This document shows, in pieces, positions 53,548-62,781 of a DNA stretch of 64,000 nt. The DNA is from an uncultured Dokdonia sp. (GTDB lineage: Bacteria; Bacteroidota; Bacteroidia; Flavobacteriales; Flavobacteriaceae), in the NCBI RefSeq assembly GCF_947492535.1, contig NZ_CANLNH010000003.1, positions 1-64,000 on the forward strand, read 5' to 3'. Position 1 is the first letter of the stretch. The number at the start of each line of letters is the position of its first letter. The translations under genes were made by a program, and so were the position numbers. Under the pieces are notes generated by a model that did not search any database, was not told the DNA's origin, and was given only the letters and a program-made list of their open reading frames with translations.

Positions 53548-54635
53548 TAGCAGATCAATATTATATGACCACGTTCTTTACTGTAATTACAGTGCTGTCT
53601 CTTATTGGGGTTTTACCTCTATTACGTTATAGAACGCTTGAAAAATTCCCAGAAGGTAACTTGCTTGTAGGAACCATACTACTACTCATTATCGTAACGC
53701 TGTTCATAGGATTAAGAAACCCTTTTGGGAGTTGGCGTTATTATGGTGACACCTATAAATACACAACAATTTACCTGAATATTCAACGTGACCCTCTATG
53801 GGAATCAGGGAAAGATTTTGGTTTCTATTACTATATGAAATTACTGGCGAAGTTTTTTAGTATACAAACATTTTATCTAATTACTGCCATATTGTATGTG
53901 TTTCCAGTTTACTTTTCATTTCAAAAATGGTTTAAAAAATATGCTTTTTTTGCGGTGGTGATGTATGTTACTTCTATGTCTTTCTGGCCATTTGGAATTA
54001 ATGGAATGCGTAATGGATTAGCAACTTCTTTTTTTATTTTCGCTTTAGCTTTTTATAATAGAAAATGGATAATGTATGCGATAATTGCATTGTCTATTAG
54101 CTTTCATACCAGTATGTTGCTGCCAACATTGGCACTTATTATTGCTCAATTTTATAAGAATACAAAAGTATTATTAGGTCTTTGGTTAGTAAGTATCCCG
54201 ATAAGCTTCTTATTTGGTAAAAGATTGCTTACCGTGATTAACTTCTTAGTCACTTCCTCTATAGGATTGGTAGATGATAGAGGAGATTTTAGTGCTATTG
54301 ATAGCGGGGTATTTGCGAGATCGTCTTTTAGGATAGATTTTATTATCTATAGCGGGATTGTTATTTATTTAGGGTATTATTTTATCTATAAATATCACTT
54401 TAAAAACGCTTTTTATTCAAAGCTTCTTAACCTCTATATCATTTCAAATACCATCTGGCTGTATTTTATATATTTCCCATACACAAACCGAGTAGCCTAT
54501 TTATCTTGGTTTTTAATACCAATACTCATAGTATACCCAATTATATATGCTAATAATTTAAAAAACCAATCCTATTTTATGGCAGGCGCTATCTTTGTAA
54601 GTCTGTTTTTTGTTTGGTTACTCACCTATTTATAA
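53544..54635 (+). CDS. EpsG-family polysaccharide polymerase-like membrane protein
   Basis: A 363-residue membrane protein with about ten helices. It could start at the overlapping GTG at 53544 or the ATG at 53565. 'FRNPF' is not seen, but 'GLRNPFGSWRYYGDTYKY', 'WPFGINGMRNGLATSFFIFALAFY' and 'SISFHTSMLLPTLAL' match the EpsG family, which acts like Wzy in joining repeat units outside the inner membrane. It is flanked on both sides by glycosyltransferases and is the only polymerase candidate in the locus. Confidence 0.88.
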   Translation: MIADQYYMTTFFTVITVLSLIGVLPLLRYRTLEKFPEGNLLVGTILLLIIVTLFIGLRNPFGSWRYYGDTYKYTTIYLNIQRDPLWESGKDFGFYYYMKLLAKFFSIQTFYLITAILYVFPVYFSFQKWFKKYAFFAVVMYVTSMSFWPFGINGMRNGLATSFFIFALAFYNRKWIMYAIIALSISFHTSMLLPTLALIIAQFYKNTKVLLGLWLVSIPISFLFGKRLLTVINFLVTSSIGLVDDRGDFSAIDSGVFARSSFRIDFIIYSGIVIYLGYYFIYKYHFKNAFYSKLLNLYIISNTIWLYFIYFPYTNRVAYLSWFLIPILIVYPIIYANNLKNQSYFMAGAIFVSLFFVWLLTYL

Positions 54636-54638
54636 GCG

Positions 54639-55544
54639 ATGGATAGTACTATACTCATATCAATTTGTACCGCTACTTATAATAGAAGTGAGCTCCTCCC
54701 AATACTCTATAGAAGTCTTGAAGCGCAAATAATTACCAATTTTGAATGGATTGTAATAGATGATGGAAGTACAGATACTACAGATCAGGTACTGAATGAA
54801 CTTATACAAAATGCATCTTTCCCAATACAATATTACAAACAAGAAAATCAAGGAAAACATATTGCGATCAATACTGGGGTTTCTAAAGCAAAAGGAGAAT
54901 TCTTCTTTATCGTAGATAGTGATGATAGATTACCCTCAGATGCAATAGCAATTCTTAGTAAGAAAGTGCAACACATAAAAGACCATACTGAAATAGCAGG
55001 AGTAGTAGGACTAAAATGCTATTTTAACAAACAAGTTGTAGGATCCTCTTCTTTAGAAAGGGATACCATCTGCGATATATTTGATTATCGCTATACACAT
55101 AAAGTCAAAGGCGATAGAGCAGAGGTTTTTAAAACATCTATTTTAAAGCAATACCCATTTCCAAAGTTTGCAGAAGAAAAATTCCTTCCAGAAAGTATTG
55201 TTTGGAATCGAATAGGACAACACTATCAAATGTTGTTTTTTAATGAAAATGTATATGAATGTGAATATTTAGCAGATGGACTATCTGCACGATCTATACT
55301 TTTAAGAAGAAAATACCCAAAAGGAGTTATTCATTTATACGCAGAGCTTGGTGCTATCATTAAAATTGGTCTAGTAAATAGATGCAAAGCGTATATCAAT
55401 TTTTGGAGATTCTTTTTTTGTGATAAGAGTAGTATGTTTCACCATATACAATTATTAAAAAAGCAATACGTCTCTTTTTTGTGGATTCCTGTAGGAATGC
55501 TTTTTTATCTAAAAGATTGTCTCACCCAAAAGAAGGATATATGA
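54639..55544 (+). CDS. Family 2 glycosyltransferase
   Basis: A 301-residue GT-A enzyme. 'ISICTATYNRSELLPILYRSL', 'FEWIVIDDGSTDTTDQV', 'NQGKHIAINTGVSKAKGEFFFIVDSDDRL' give the nucleotide-sugar site and DSD metal motif. 'FAEEKFLPESIVWNRIG' is a typical EpsE/GT2 acceptor segment. The stop overlaps the start of the next gene (ATGA). Confidence 0.92.
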   Translation: MDSTILISICTATYNRSELLPILYRSLEAQIITNFEWIVIDDGSTDTTDQVLNELIQNASFPIQYYKQENQGKHIAINTGVSKAKGEFFFIVDSDDRLPSDAIAILSKKVQHIKDHTEIAGVVGLKCYFNKQVVGSSSLERDTICDIFDYRYTHKVKGDRAEVFKTSILKQYPFPKFAEEKFLPESIVWNRIGQHYQMLFFNENVYECEYLADGLSARSILLRRKYPKGVIHLYAELGAIIKIGLVNRCKAYINFWRFFFCDKSSMFHHIQLLKKQYVSFLWIPVGMLFYLKDCLTQKKDI

Positions 55545-56620
55545 AACTTTTACATGTCATTAATTCACTTCATTTTGGAGGAGCAGAAAAACTACTTGTA
55601 GATACGATTCCTAAATTTATAGAGCGTGGTATAGCTACAGATGTCCTAGTATTACATGCTGAAAAGACATTTTTTTATAAAGAGTTAGCGCAAAAATACC
55701 AAGTAAAAATAGTCACTATAAAGAAACGTAATCTTTACAGCCCGCTTCACAGTATTCAATTACGAAAGTATAGTAAAGAATATGACATTATACATGTACA
55801 CTTATTTCCAAGTTTGTACTGGGTAGCATTATCAACATTATTTTTAAAGAATCACGCAAAACTTGTTGTAACAGAGCATAATACAAATAATAGAAGAAGG
55901 AATTTTATTCTTCTAAAGTATCTAGATAGATATATCTATAAAAAGTATGACAAGGTGATCGCTATTTCTAAAGGAGTAAAAGAAAACCTATACAATCACC
56001 TTAAGGAAAGAAGTGAAGGTATTATTACCATCCCTAATGGTATACCTACTGAAATATTTAGGGAATCTATAGGTCTTTCAAAGCGTGATTTAGGTATTCC
56101 TGAAAATGCAAAAGTGATCATTCAGGTGGCTAGTTTTACAGCACAAAAAGACCAAGATACTCTTCTTAAAGCAATGTCTATATTACCAGAAGAAGTACAT
56201 GTGTTATTGGTAGGAGATGGAGTGTTAAGAGAAGAAAAAGAAGTACTTGCCCGTACTTTAGAAATAGATGATAGAGTTCATTTTTTAGGATATCGTACAG
56301 ATATTCCCCAGCTCTTGAAATTAGCAGATGTGAGTGTACTTTCTTCACATTATGAAGGTTTTGGACTTGCTATTGTAGAAGGGATGGCTTCTGGAAATCC
56401 ATGTATAGGATCTGATGTTAGTGGCTTATCTGAAGTTATTGGTGAAGCAGGAATTTTATTTGAACCAGGAAATCATGTGCAATTAAAAAATAACATAGAA
56501 CAATTACTTTATGATAAAGAATACTATCTGAAAATTCAGAAACAATGTATTGAGAGGGCACAACAGTACGACTTGTCAATAATGATAGATGCCTATGTGA
56601 ATTTATATAAAAGGCTGTAA
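55541..56620 (+). CDS. Family 4 glycosyltransferase
   Basis: A 359-residue GT-B enzyme starting at the ATG at 55541, which overlaps the previous stop; the upstream frame reads through the earlier gene. 'LLHVINSLHFGGAEKLLVDTI', 'VTEHNTNNRR', 'IAISKGVKENL', 'IPNGIPTEIF', 'ASFTAQKDQDTLLKAM' and 'SSHYEGFGLAIVEGMASGNPCIGSD' are GT4 hallmarks with a complete EX7E motif. After it a 119-bp gap marks the first break in the transcription unit. Confidence 0.93.
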   Translation: MKLLHVINSLHFGGAEKLLVDTIPKFIERGIATDVLVLHAEKTFFYKELAQKYQVKIVTIKKRNLYSPLHSIQLRKYSKEYDIIHVHLFPSLYWVALSTLFLKNHAKLVVTEHNTNNRRRNFILLKYLDRYIYKKYDKVIAISKGVKENLYNHLKERSEGIITIPNGIPTEIFRESIGLSKRDLGIPENAKVIIQVASFTAQKDQDTLLKAMSILPEEVHVLLVGDGVLREEKEVLARTLEIDDRVHFLGYRTDIPQLLKLADVSVLSSHYEGFGLAIVEGMASGNPCIGSDVSGLSEVIGEAGILFEPGNHVQLKNNIEQLLYDKEYYLKIQKQCIERAQQYDLSIMIDAYVNLYKRL

Positions 56621-56739
56621 AGCAATGGTCAATTATTCCTTTTAAAACCTATTTTTTCCGTTTCACATTCTTTTATAATGTATAGTGCATTGATGTGAAG
56701 TTTATTTGTAATATAAATTAGAGTGAATATCATCCAGTG

Positions 56740-57900
56740 ATGAAAAAAATAATTAGAGTAGCAACACATTCAGGTTCATTAGGAACCCTGTTACAAGGAC
56801 AGCTTCATTTTATGTCTGCCTATTATGAAATGATAGGCATAGGCAGTAGTGGTGATGTAACCGATGGAGAAGCAGTTATTGATACGCTGGGAAAGAAAGA
56901 AAATGTCCGAGTGATTCCTGTAGAGATGACTCGGGAAATAACACCTCTTAAAGATTTAAAAGCATTATTTCAACTTTATAAGATTTTCAAAAAAGAAAAA
57001 CCCGCTATTGTACATAGCCATACTCCAAAAGCTGGAACACTTGCAATGCTAGCAGCAAAAATTGCTAGAGTTCCAAATAGATTACATACGGTTGCAGGTT
57101 TACCACTAGTAGAAGCAACAGGAGCACGAAGACGTTTACTTAATTTTGTTGAAAAAATAACCTATGCATGTGCTACAAAAGTATATCCAAACTCCTTCGG
57201 ACTTAGAGAGATTATTCTCAACAATAAGTTTACAGACCCCCAAAAAATAAAAGTAATAGGAACTGGAAGTTCAAATGGTATCGATACGTCCCATTTCACG
57301 CCTTCTTTCTATTCAGAAGCCGATAAACATAAACTCCGCAAACAATTAACGATTAGCCCATCAGATTTTGTATATACCTTTTTAGGAAGAATAGTAAAGG
57401 ATAAAGGAATTAATGAACTAGTAAAAGCATTTAAGAATATTCAAAAAGAACATACAAATGCAAAACTACTTTTAGTAGGATACTATGATCAAGAAACAGC
57501 ACAATTACTTTTAGAAACAGAAAATGAAATAGAAACCAATAAGAGTATTATTCTCATAGGATGGCAAGAAGATGTTCGTCCATTTTTAGCAATATCTAAC
57601 GTACTCGCTTTTCCGAGTTATAGAGAAGGATTTCCAAATACAGTATTACAAGCAAGTGCTATGCAAATCCCTAGTATTGTTTCAGATATAAATGGGTGTA
57701 ATGAGATTGTAGAAGAAGGTATTAATGGAACAATTATTCCCGTAAAAAATGTACAAGCCCTGCAAAAAAGTATGGAAGAACTTTTAATTAATAAAAAATA
57801 TTATACCTATTTAGCTCAAAATGCAAGAGCGCCTATATGTGAAAAATATGAACGGAAACGCATATGGAAATCCCTTTTAGAAGAGTATGAATCATTATAA
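56740..57900 (+). CDS. Family 4 glycosyltransferase
   Basis: A 386-residue GT-B transferase. Two starts are adjacent, GTG (56737) and ATG (56740); I choose the ATG. 'THSGSLGTLLQGQLHFMS', 'VHSHTPKAGTLAMLAAKIARVPNRLHTVAG', 'LGRIVKDKGINELVKAF' and 'FPSYREGFPNTVLQASAMQIPSIVSDINGC' match the WecA-independent, N-acetylgalactosaminyl/fucosyl-type GT4 enzymes that often act late in capsule clusters. The donor is unproven. Confidence 0.92.
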   Translation: MKKIIRVATHSGSLGTLLQGQLHFMSAYYEMIGIGSSGDVTDGEAVIDTLGKKENVRVIPVEMTREITPLKDLKALFQLYKIFKKEKPAIVHSHTPKAGTLAMLAAKIARVPNRLHTVAGLPLVEATGARRRLLNFVEKITYACATKVYPNSFGLREIILNNKFTDPQKIKVIGTGSSNGIDTSHFTPSFYSEADKHKLRKQLTISPSDFVYTFLGRIVKDKGINELVKAFKNIQKEHTNAKLLLVGYYDQETAQLLLETENEIETNKSIILIGWQEDVRPFLAISNVLAFPSYREGFPNTVLQASAMQIPSIVSDINGCNEIVEEGINGTIIPVKNVQALQKSMEELLINKKYYTYLAQNARAPICEKYERKRIWKSLLEEYESL

Positions 57901-57915
57901 ATAAAATATCCTGAG

Positions 57916-57955
57916 TACGCTTTCGCGAACCTGTCTGCCGGCAGGCAGGAGCGTA
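57916..57955. repeat. Compound 40-bp repeat with inner CCTGTCTGCCGGCAGGCAGG
   Basis: TACGCTTTCGCGAA, then a 20-base near-palindrome (one mismatch from the perfect form at 17786-17805), then GAGCGTA or AGCGTA. This is the core palindrome split by the second palindrome, lying between the GT4 and Wza genes. Confidence 0.8.
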
Positions 57956-58012
57956 TAAAGAAACAATCATAAAGCAATCATAAATATCATATCAATCAAC
58001 CCACACCCGATC

Positions 58013-58852
58013 ATGAAAACAGATATTAAAATACCTAAGGCACACCACAAAGATGTGTCAGTACATTACCGAAGATTCCTGAAAATAACATTTGCTATTT
58101 CTTTAGTACTCTTTATAGTTTCTTGTAAAGCACCCAAAGATATTGTGTATTTTCAAGAGTCAGAAAACCTAGAACAAATCACTTCAGGCAGTCATTTTAT
58201 AGCAACCTATAAACCCCATGATATTATTAGTATTAAAGTATCTGCTCCAGATGCAGAGACTGCAATTCCATTTAACGCAGGTACAGTTTCATCATCTTCA
58301 GAAAGTGGAGCTTTAACGGCAAGTACAACAACATCTAGACCGTCTTACTTAATTGATACCAATGGAATGATAGAATTTCCCGTATTAGGAGAACTTAAAG
58401 TTGGAGGACGTTCTAGCGCTGAGGTTAAAGCTATGATCAAAGACAAGTTAACCGAGTATATAAACAACCCTATTGTATCTGTACGACTTGAAAACTTTAA
58501 AATTACTATTCTAGGGGAAGTACAAAGCCCTGGCGCTATTACAATCAATAATGAGCGCATTACGCTTATAGAAGCATTAGGACTTGCAGGAGATTTAGGA
58601 ATTCAAGGAAAACGTACAAATATCACTGTAATACGAGAAGAAAACAGCAAACAAGTTATTCATAAAGTAGACCTTACTTCTAAAGATATATTTAGCTCTC
58701 CTGTATATTATCTAGCACAAAACGATGTTGTATATGTAGAGCCCAATGCATCAAAAGCAAAGTCATCAAAAAATAGTAACTGGCCACGTGTATTAACATC
58801 GGTTACATCTGTTTTAGGGATTATAATTTCTGTCATTGCCATTACTCAATAA
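58013..58852 (+). CDS. Polysaccharide export outer-membrane lipoprotein, Wza-like
   Basis: A 279-residue lipoprotein: a long N-region, a hydrophobic helix and a lipobox (LFIVSC), then a poly-export domain ('YKPHDIISIKVSAPDAETAI', 'YLIDTNGMIEFPVLGELKVGGRSSAEV') and an SLBB domain ('ITILGEVQSPGAITINNERITLIEALGLAGDL'). A C-terminal hydrophobic helix ('VLTSVTSVLGIIISVIAIT') would cross the outer membrane, as in Wza. It pairs with the Wzc-like protein that follows after 22 bp. Confidence 0.92.
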   Translation: MKTDIKIPKAHHKDVSVHYRRFLKITFAISLVLFIVSCKAPKDIVYFQESENLEQITSGSHFIATYKPHDIISIKVSAPDAETAIPFNAGTVSSSSESGALTASTTTSRPSYLIDTNGMIEFPVLGELKVGGRSSAEVKAMIKDKLTEYINNPIVSVRLENFKITILGEVQSPGAITINNERITLIEALGLAGDLGIQGKRTNITVIREENSKQVIHKVDLTSKDIFSSPVYYLAQNDVVYVEPNASKAKSSKNSNWPRVLTSVTSVLGIIISVIAITQ

Positions 58853-58874
58853 CCCACGTAGATTAAAAAAAGAT

Positions 58875-61232
58875 ATGAAATCAAATCCCGCTTCTGATGA
58901 AACTCTTAAAACTCCTTCTATACCCGGGTTTAAAGACTTTAATCTAAAAGATTTACTCCTTAAATATTTACGATATTGGTATTGGTTTGTCCTCTGTTTT
59001 GTAATATTTACAGCGTTCGCATATGTCTCGTTACGCTATTCAGTACCTCAGTATGATGTATCTTCTACTATTGTGATTTCTCAAGAAGATAACTTGAGCG
59101 ATGCTGGTCTTTCGGTATTTAAAGATTTAGGATTAGAACAATCGAATGATCAAATTGAAAACGAAATTCAAATACTAAAATCTAAAACATTAATCAAAAA
59201 TGTCATTACAAAACTAAAGCTTAATGTACAGTACTTCTATGAAGGAAGGGTATTAGATATTGAAGAGTATGAAAACCCTGCAGTGCATATTAATTTTTTA
59301 GTTCCTGATTCTATTCTCTACAAAAGAAGCGGATTATTTAATATACGAGTCAATTCAGATACTTCTTTTTCTTTTATTGATACTGATGGAAATGAGTTAA
59401 GTGTTCATGATTTTGGAGTTCCTGTAGCAACTAGTGTGGGAGAGGCTATTCTAATTCCTAATCAAAGTAATATTAAGAGCTCTATTGGGAAAGTGATCAA
59501 AATCAAACTACTTCCTGTACGAAGCTTAGTAGAAAGCTATAGAGCACGTCTCCTGATTAGTCGAGTAGGGCAGAACTCTTCAGTGTTACAAGTCTCATTA
59601 AGAGATGCTGTAATCTTAAAAGCAGAAGACTTTGTAGATAACCTTGTAGATGCTTATGGTATAAGGACTATTAATAATAAAAAAGAAACATCAAATAAAA
59701 CAGCTCAATTTATACATGACCGCCTTACAGACATCACAGAAGATTTATCAAATGTAGATGATCAGGCAGCAGCGTATATGTCACAATATGGTATTACCGA
59801 AGATGTTGCTGGATCTACAGGAAGACTGGCAGATATCTCTACAGAAAACAAACGAGAGATTGCTATTTATGAGACACAGAACCTCTTGATCCAATCTACT
59901 ATTGACTTCATTAAAAATAAAGAAGCAAAAAATGAAGTCATTCCAAGTAATTTAGGAATAGACGACTCTTCTATTTCTACAGATATTGGAAAGTATAATA
60001 CCTTAGTACTACAACGAAAAAAACTATTAAAAACTTCTACCGTAAAAAACCCAGTAGTTGTTAAGATAGATGACCAATTAGCAGGATTGCGTGAGGTATT
60101 ATTTCAAAGCTTAGTAAGCTTGCAAGACAAAGTAGCCATTAAACTGCGCAGCGTACAAAGTCGAGAAAGCGGATTCCAAAGTAAACTATATCAAGCCCCC
60201 GAAAGACAAAAGGATTTAAGAGAAATAGCTAGAGAACAAGGAGTCACAGAACAGTTGTATCTATACTTACTTCAAAAAAAGGAAGAAGCAGATATTACTA
60301 GCCATATTACAGTACCTAATTCTAGAATTATTGATAGAGCTTCACCAACAAGCTTTTTGCCAGTATCTCCAAATAAAAAAAGCACCTATTTTTTATCTAC
60401 AGTGTTAAGTCTTTTCTTACCATTTGTAGTACTATATGTGAGAGATTTACTAAACACTAATGTTACCTCCAAAAGAGACCTAGAAGAACTAGTATCAGCT
60501 CCTATTATTGGAACTATCCCTAAAAGCAAGTCTAAAAATCAATTTGCTATAGATAAAACTAGTAGAAGCCCTATTTCTGAGGCGTTTAGAATATTACGAA
60601 CCAATATAAACTTCTTACTAGCGGGCATAGATAAAACAACAGGAAAAGTCATTTTCACAACGTCTAGTGTTTCTGGAGAAGGAAAAACATTTATTTCCTC
60701 TAATATTGCTAAAACACTCGCTATATCTGGCCATAAGGTAGCTTATATAGGAACAGATTTTAGATTTCCAAAATTTCATGAGGTTATAGATTTACCCAAT
60801 GGGAAAGCAACCACAGGGTTTACAAATTATATCATGAATCCTGAAATAGCAATTAAAGATGTTATTTATACAGAAAAGACAGAAGATCCATTAGATATTA
60901 TCCCACCAGGTGTTATTCCTCCAAACCCATCAGGATTATTAATGAATGATCGGGTACAAACTATGTTTAAATATCTAGAAGAAAACTATGATTATATTGT
61001 AGTAGATACAGCTCCTGTAAGTCTGGTGACCGATACGTTACTTATCAGTAAGTTGGCAGATCTAACGATATATGTCGTGAAAGAAAACTTCTCAGATAAA
61101 CGATTATTGAGTATTCCTGAAAAATATTATCAAGATGACAGACTAGTAAACATAGCAGTCTTATTGAATTATGCATCTACCAATATGGGGGGTGCCTATG
61201 GCTATGGCTATGGATATAATGTAAAAAAATAA
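58875..61232 (+). CDS. Wzc-like chain-length determinant and tyrosine autokinase
   Basis: A 785-residue protein from the ATG at 58875; the earlier frame starts within the Wza gene. A Wzz domain with a first membrane helix ('YWFVLCFVIFTAFAYVSL'), a coiled-coil periplasmic part and a second helix ('FLSTVLSLFLPFVVLYV') lead to a cytoplasmic BY-kinase: Walker A 'SSVSGEGKT' (about 596-605), A-prime 'IGTDFRFP', Walker B 'IVVDTAP' (about 709). The C-terminal Tyr cluster (GYGYGY) is the usual autophosphorylation site. The A-prime motif has Gly-Thr-Asp in place of the commoner Asp-Ala-Asp. It controls chain length and export with Wza. Confidence 0.92.
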   Translation: MKSNPASDETLKTPSIPGFKDFNLKDLLLKYLRYWYWFVLCFVIFTAFAYVSLRYSVPQYDVSSTIVISQEDNLSDAGLSVFKDLGLEQSNDQIENEIQILKSKTLIKNVITKLKLNVQYFYEGRVLDIEEYENPAVHINFLVPDSILYKRSGLFNIRVNSDTSFSFIDTDGNELSVHDFGVPVATSVGEAILIPNQSNIKSSIGKVIKIKLLPVRSLVESYRARLLISRVGQNSSVLQVSLRDAVILKAEDFVDNLVDAYGIRTINNKKETSNKTAQFIHDRLTDITEDLSNVDDQAAAYMSQYGITEDVAGSTGRLADISTENKREIAIYETQNLLIQSTIDFIKNKEAKNEVIPSNLGIDDSSISTDIGKYNTLVLQRKKLLKTSTVKNPVVVKIDDQLAGLREVLFQSLVSLQDKVAIKLRSVQSRESGFQSKLYQAPERQKDLREIAREQGVTEQLYLYLLQKKEEADITSHITVPNSRIIDRASPTSFLPVSPNKKSTYFLSTVLSLFLPFVVLYVRDLLNTNVTSKRDLEELVSAPIIGTIPKSKSKNQFAIDKTSRSPISEAFRILRTNINFLLAGIDKTTGKVIFTTSSVSGEGKTFISSNIAKTLAISGHKVAYIGTDFRFPKFHEVIDLPNGKATTGFTNYIMNPEIAIKDVIYTEKTEDPLDIIPPGVIPPNPSGLLMNDRVQTMFKYLEENYDYIVVDTAPVSLVTDTLLISKLADLTIYVVKENFSDKRLLSIPEKYYQDDRLVNIAVLLNYASTNMGGAYGYGYGYNVKK

Positions 61233-61297
61233 GTAGTCCTCTTCACAGATTATTGATACAATACTCAGTGAAGGATTTATAAAAACAAACGGTAATT

Positions 61298-62778
61298 ATG
61301 CTTTTTAATTCGCTAGATTTTGCCATATTTCTACCTATTGTTTTTGTGCTTTATTGGTGTATTCCTAAAAAGAATATCAATGCTCAGAATATACTTATAG
61401 TTGTTGCCAGTTATCTTTTTATGGGTGGTGGGATTGGCGATTTTTATCTTTAATAGCACTAAGTACACTCGTAGATTATTATGTGGGGAGTACGCTTTCG
61501 CGAAATCGAACTCGTGAGATTCACGACCATAGGGAGAGCGAAGCGTTAAAGCAAAAAAAGTCTCACAAAAAGTTGTTACTATGGGTAAGTATAGGAGTTA
61601 ATCTTGGCGTTTTAGGATTCTTTAAATACTACAATTTCTTTCTAGATAACTTTATCTCGGCATTTTCATTTTTTGGAAAAGAATTTACGGGAAGCTCTCT
61701 TAAGGTGATATTACCCGTAGGAATTAGTTTTTATACCTTCCAAACCTTAAGTTATACCATAGATATATATCGAGGGAAGTTACAGCCCGCAAAAGATATG
61801 ATTGGTTTTGCTGCTTTTGTTTGTTTTTTCCCTCAGTTGGTTGCAGGTCCTATAGAAAGAGCTACCCATTTATTACCGCAATTTTATATAAAACGAAAGT
61901 TTGAGTATGCAAAAGCTGTAGACGGGATGAAACAAATCCTTTGGGGGCTGTTTAAGAAAATAGTCATTGCCGATAATTGTGCCGAGTATGCAAATTATAT
62001 CTTCGCCAACTCTAACGAATTATCAGGAAGTACCTTAGTTTTAGGAGCGCTATTTTTTGCTTTTCAGATTTATGGAGATTTTTCAGGTTATTCAGATATC
62101 GCTATAGGAACCGCTCGTTTATTTGGATTTGATTTAAAACAGAATTTTTCATTCCCTTATTTTTCTAGATGTATTGCAGAATTTTGGAGACGCTGGCATA
62201 TATCTCTGTCCACATGGTTTAGAGATTATGTATATATCCCTTTAGGAGGAAGTAGAGGAAATGTTAGACAACAAGTAAGGAATACCTTTATTATTTTTAT
62301 TATAAGCGGCTTCTGGCATGGTGCTAATTGGACATTTATTGTATGGGGTATATTAAATGCACTATACTTCTTGCCGTTACTTTTATCTAAAAAGAATAGA
62401 AATCATATTGATATTGTTGCTAAAGGAAAATGGGTGCCTAGTGTAAATGATGTCGTTAAAATGATAAGTACATTTTCATTGACACTATTGGCTTGGATAT
62501 TTTTTAGAGCAGAAAATATAACACATGCTTGGCAATATATTACTACTATTTTTTCTGCTTCATTATTCCATGTTCCAGAGATTTTTCCAATCCAAGAACT
62601 GTTATTGATTCTATGCTTTTTAATTGTAGAATGGATAGGTAGAGAAGGAACCTATGCAATTCAGACAATAGGAACAAAACATAAAGCAGCATTACGTTAT
62701 ACATTATACTATGGGATTGCTTTTGCAATACTATGGTTTAGAGGAAGTGAGCAACAATTTATTTATTTTCAATTTTAA
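61298..62778 (+). pseudogene. MBOAT O-acyltransferase gene with one-base frameshift
   Basis: Two frames make one MBOAT protein of about 493 residues. The first frame (ATG 61298, 'MLFNSLDFAIFLPIVFVLYW') reads 'VASYLFMGGGIGDFYL' and stops at 61451-61453. Adding one T to the run of five at 61416-61420 gives '[27 protein letters not shown]', the normal family sequence, and continues in the frame to 62778. The rest is intact: 'FPQLVAGPIERATHLLPQF', 'YSDIAIGTARLFG', 'EFWRRWHISLSTWFRDYVYIPLGG' and the catalytic His in 'ISGFWHGANWTF'. MBOAT proteins pass acetyl groups outward for polysaccharide acetylation. The shift could be a real mutation, slippage or a sequencing error. A compound repeat (61491-61552) adds about 20 residues to a loop. 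Confidence 0.85.
61491..61552. repeat. Compound 62-bp repeat inside the MBOAT gene
   Basis: It starts TACGCTTTCGCGAAATCGA and continues with TTCACGACCATAGGGAGAGC and a closing TTAAAGC. It is colinear with the reverse complement of 17750-17834 but lacks that copy's inner 20-bp palindrome. It stays in frame and encodes STLSRNRTREIHDHRESEAL. Confidence 0.8.
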
Positions 62779-62781
62779 GTG

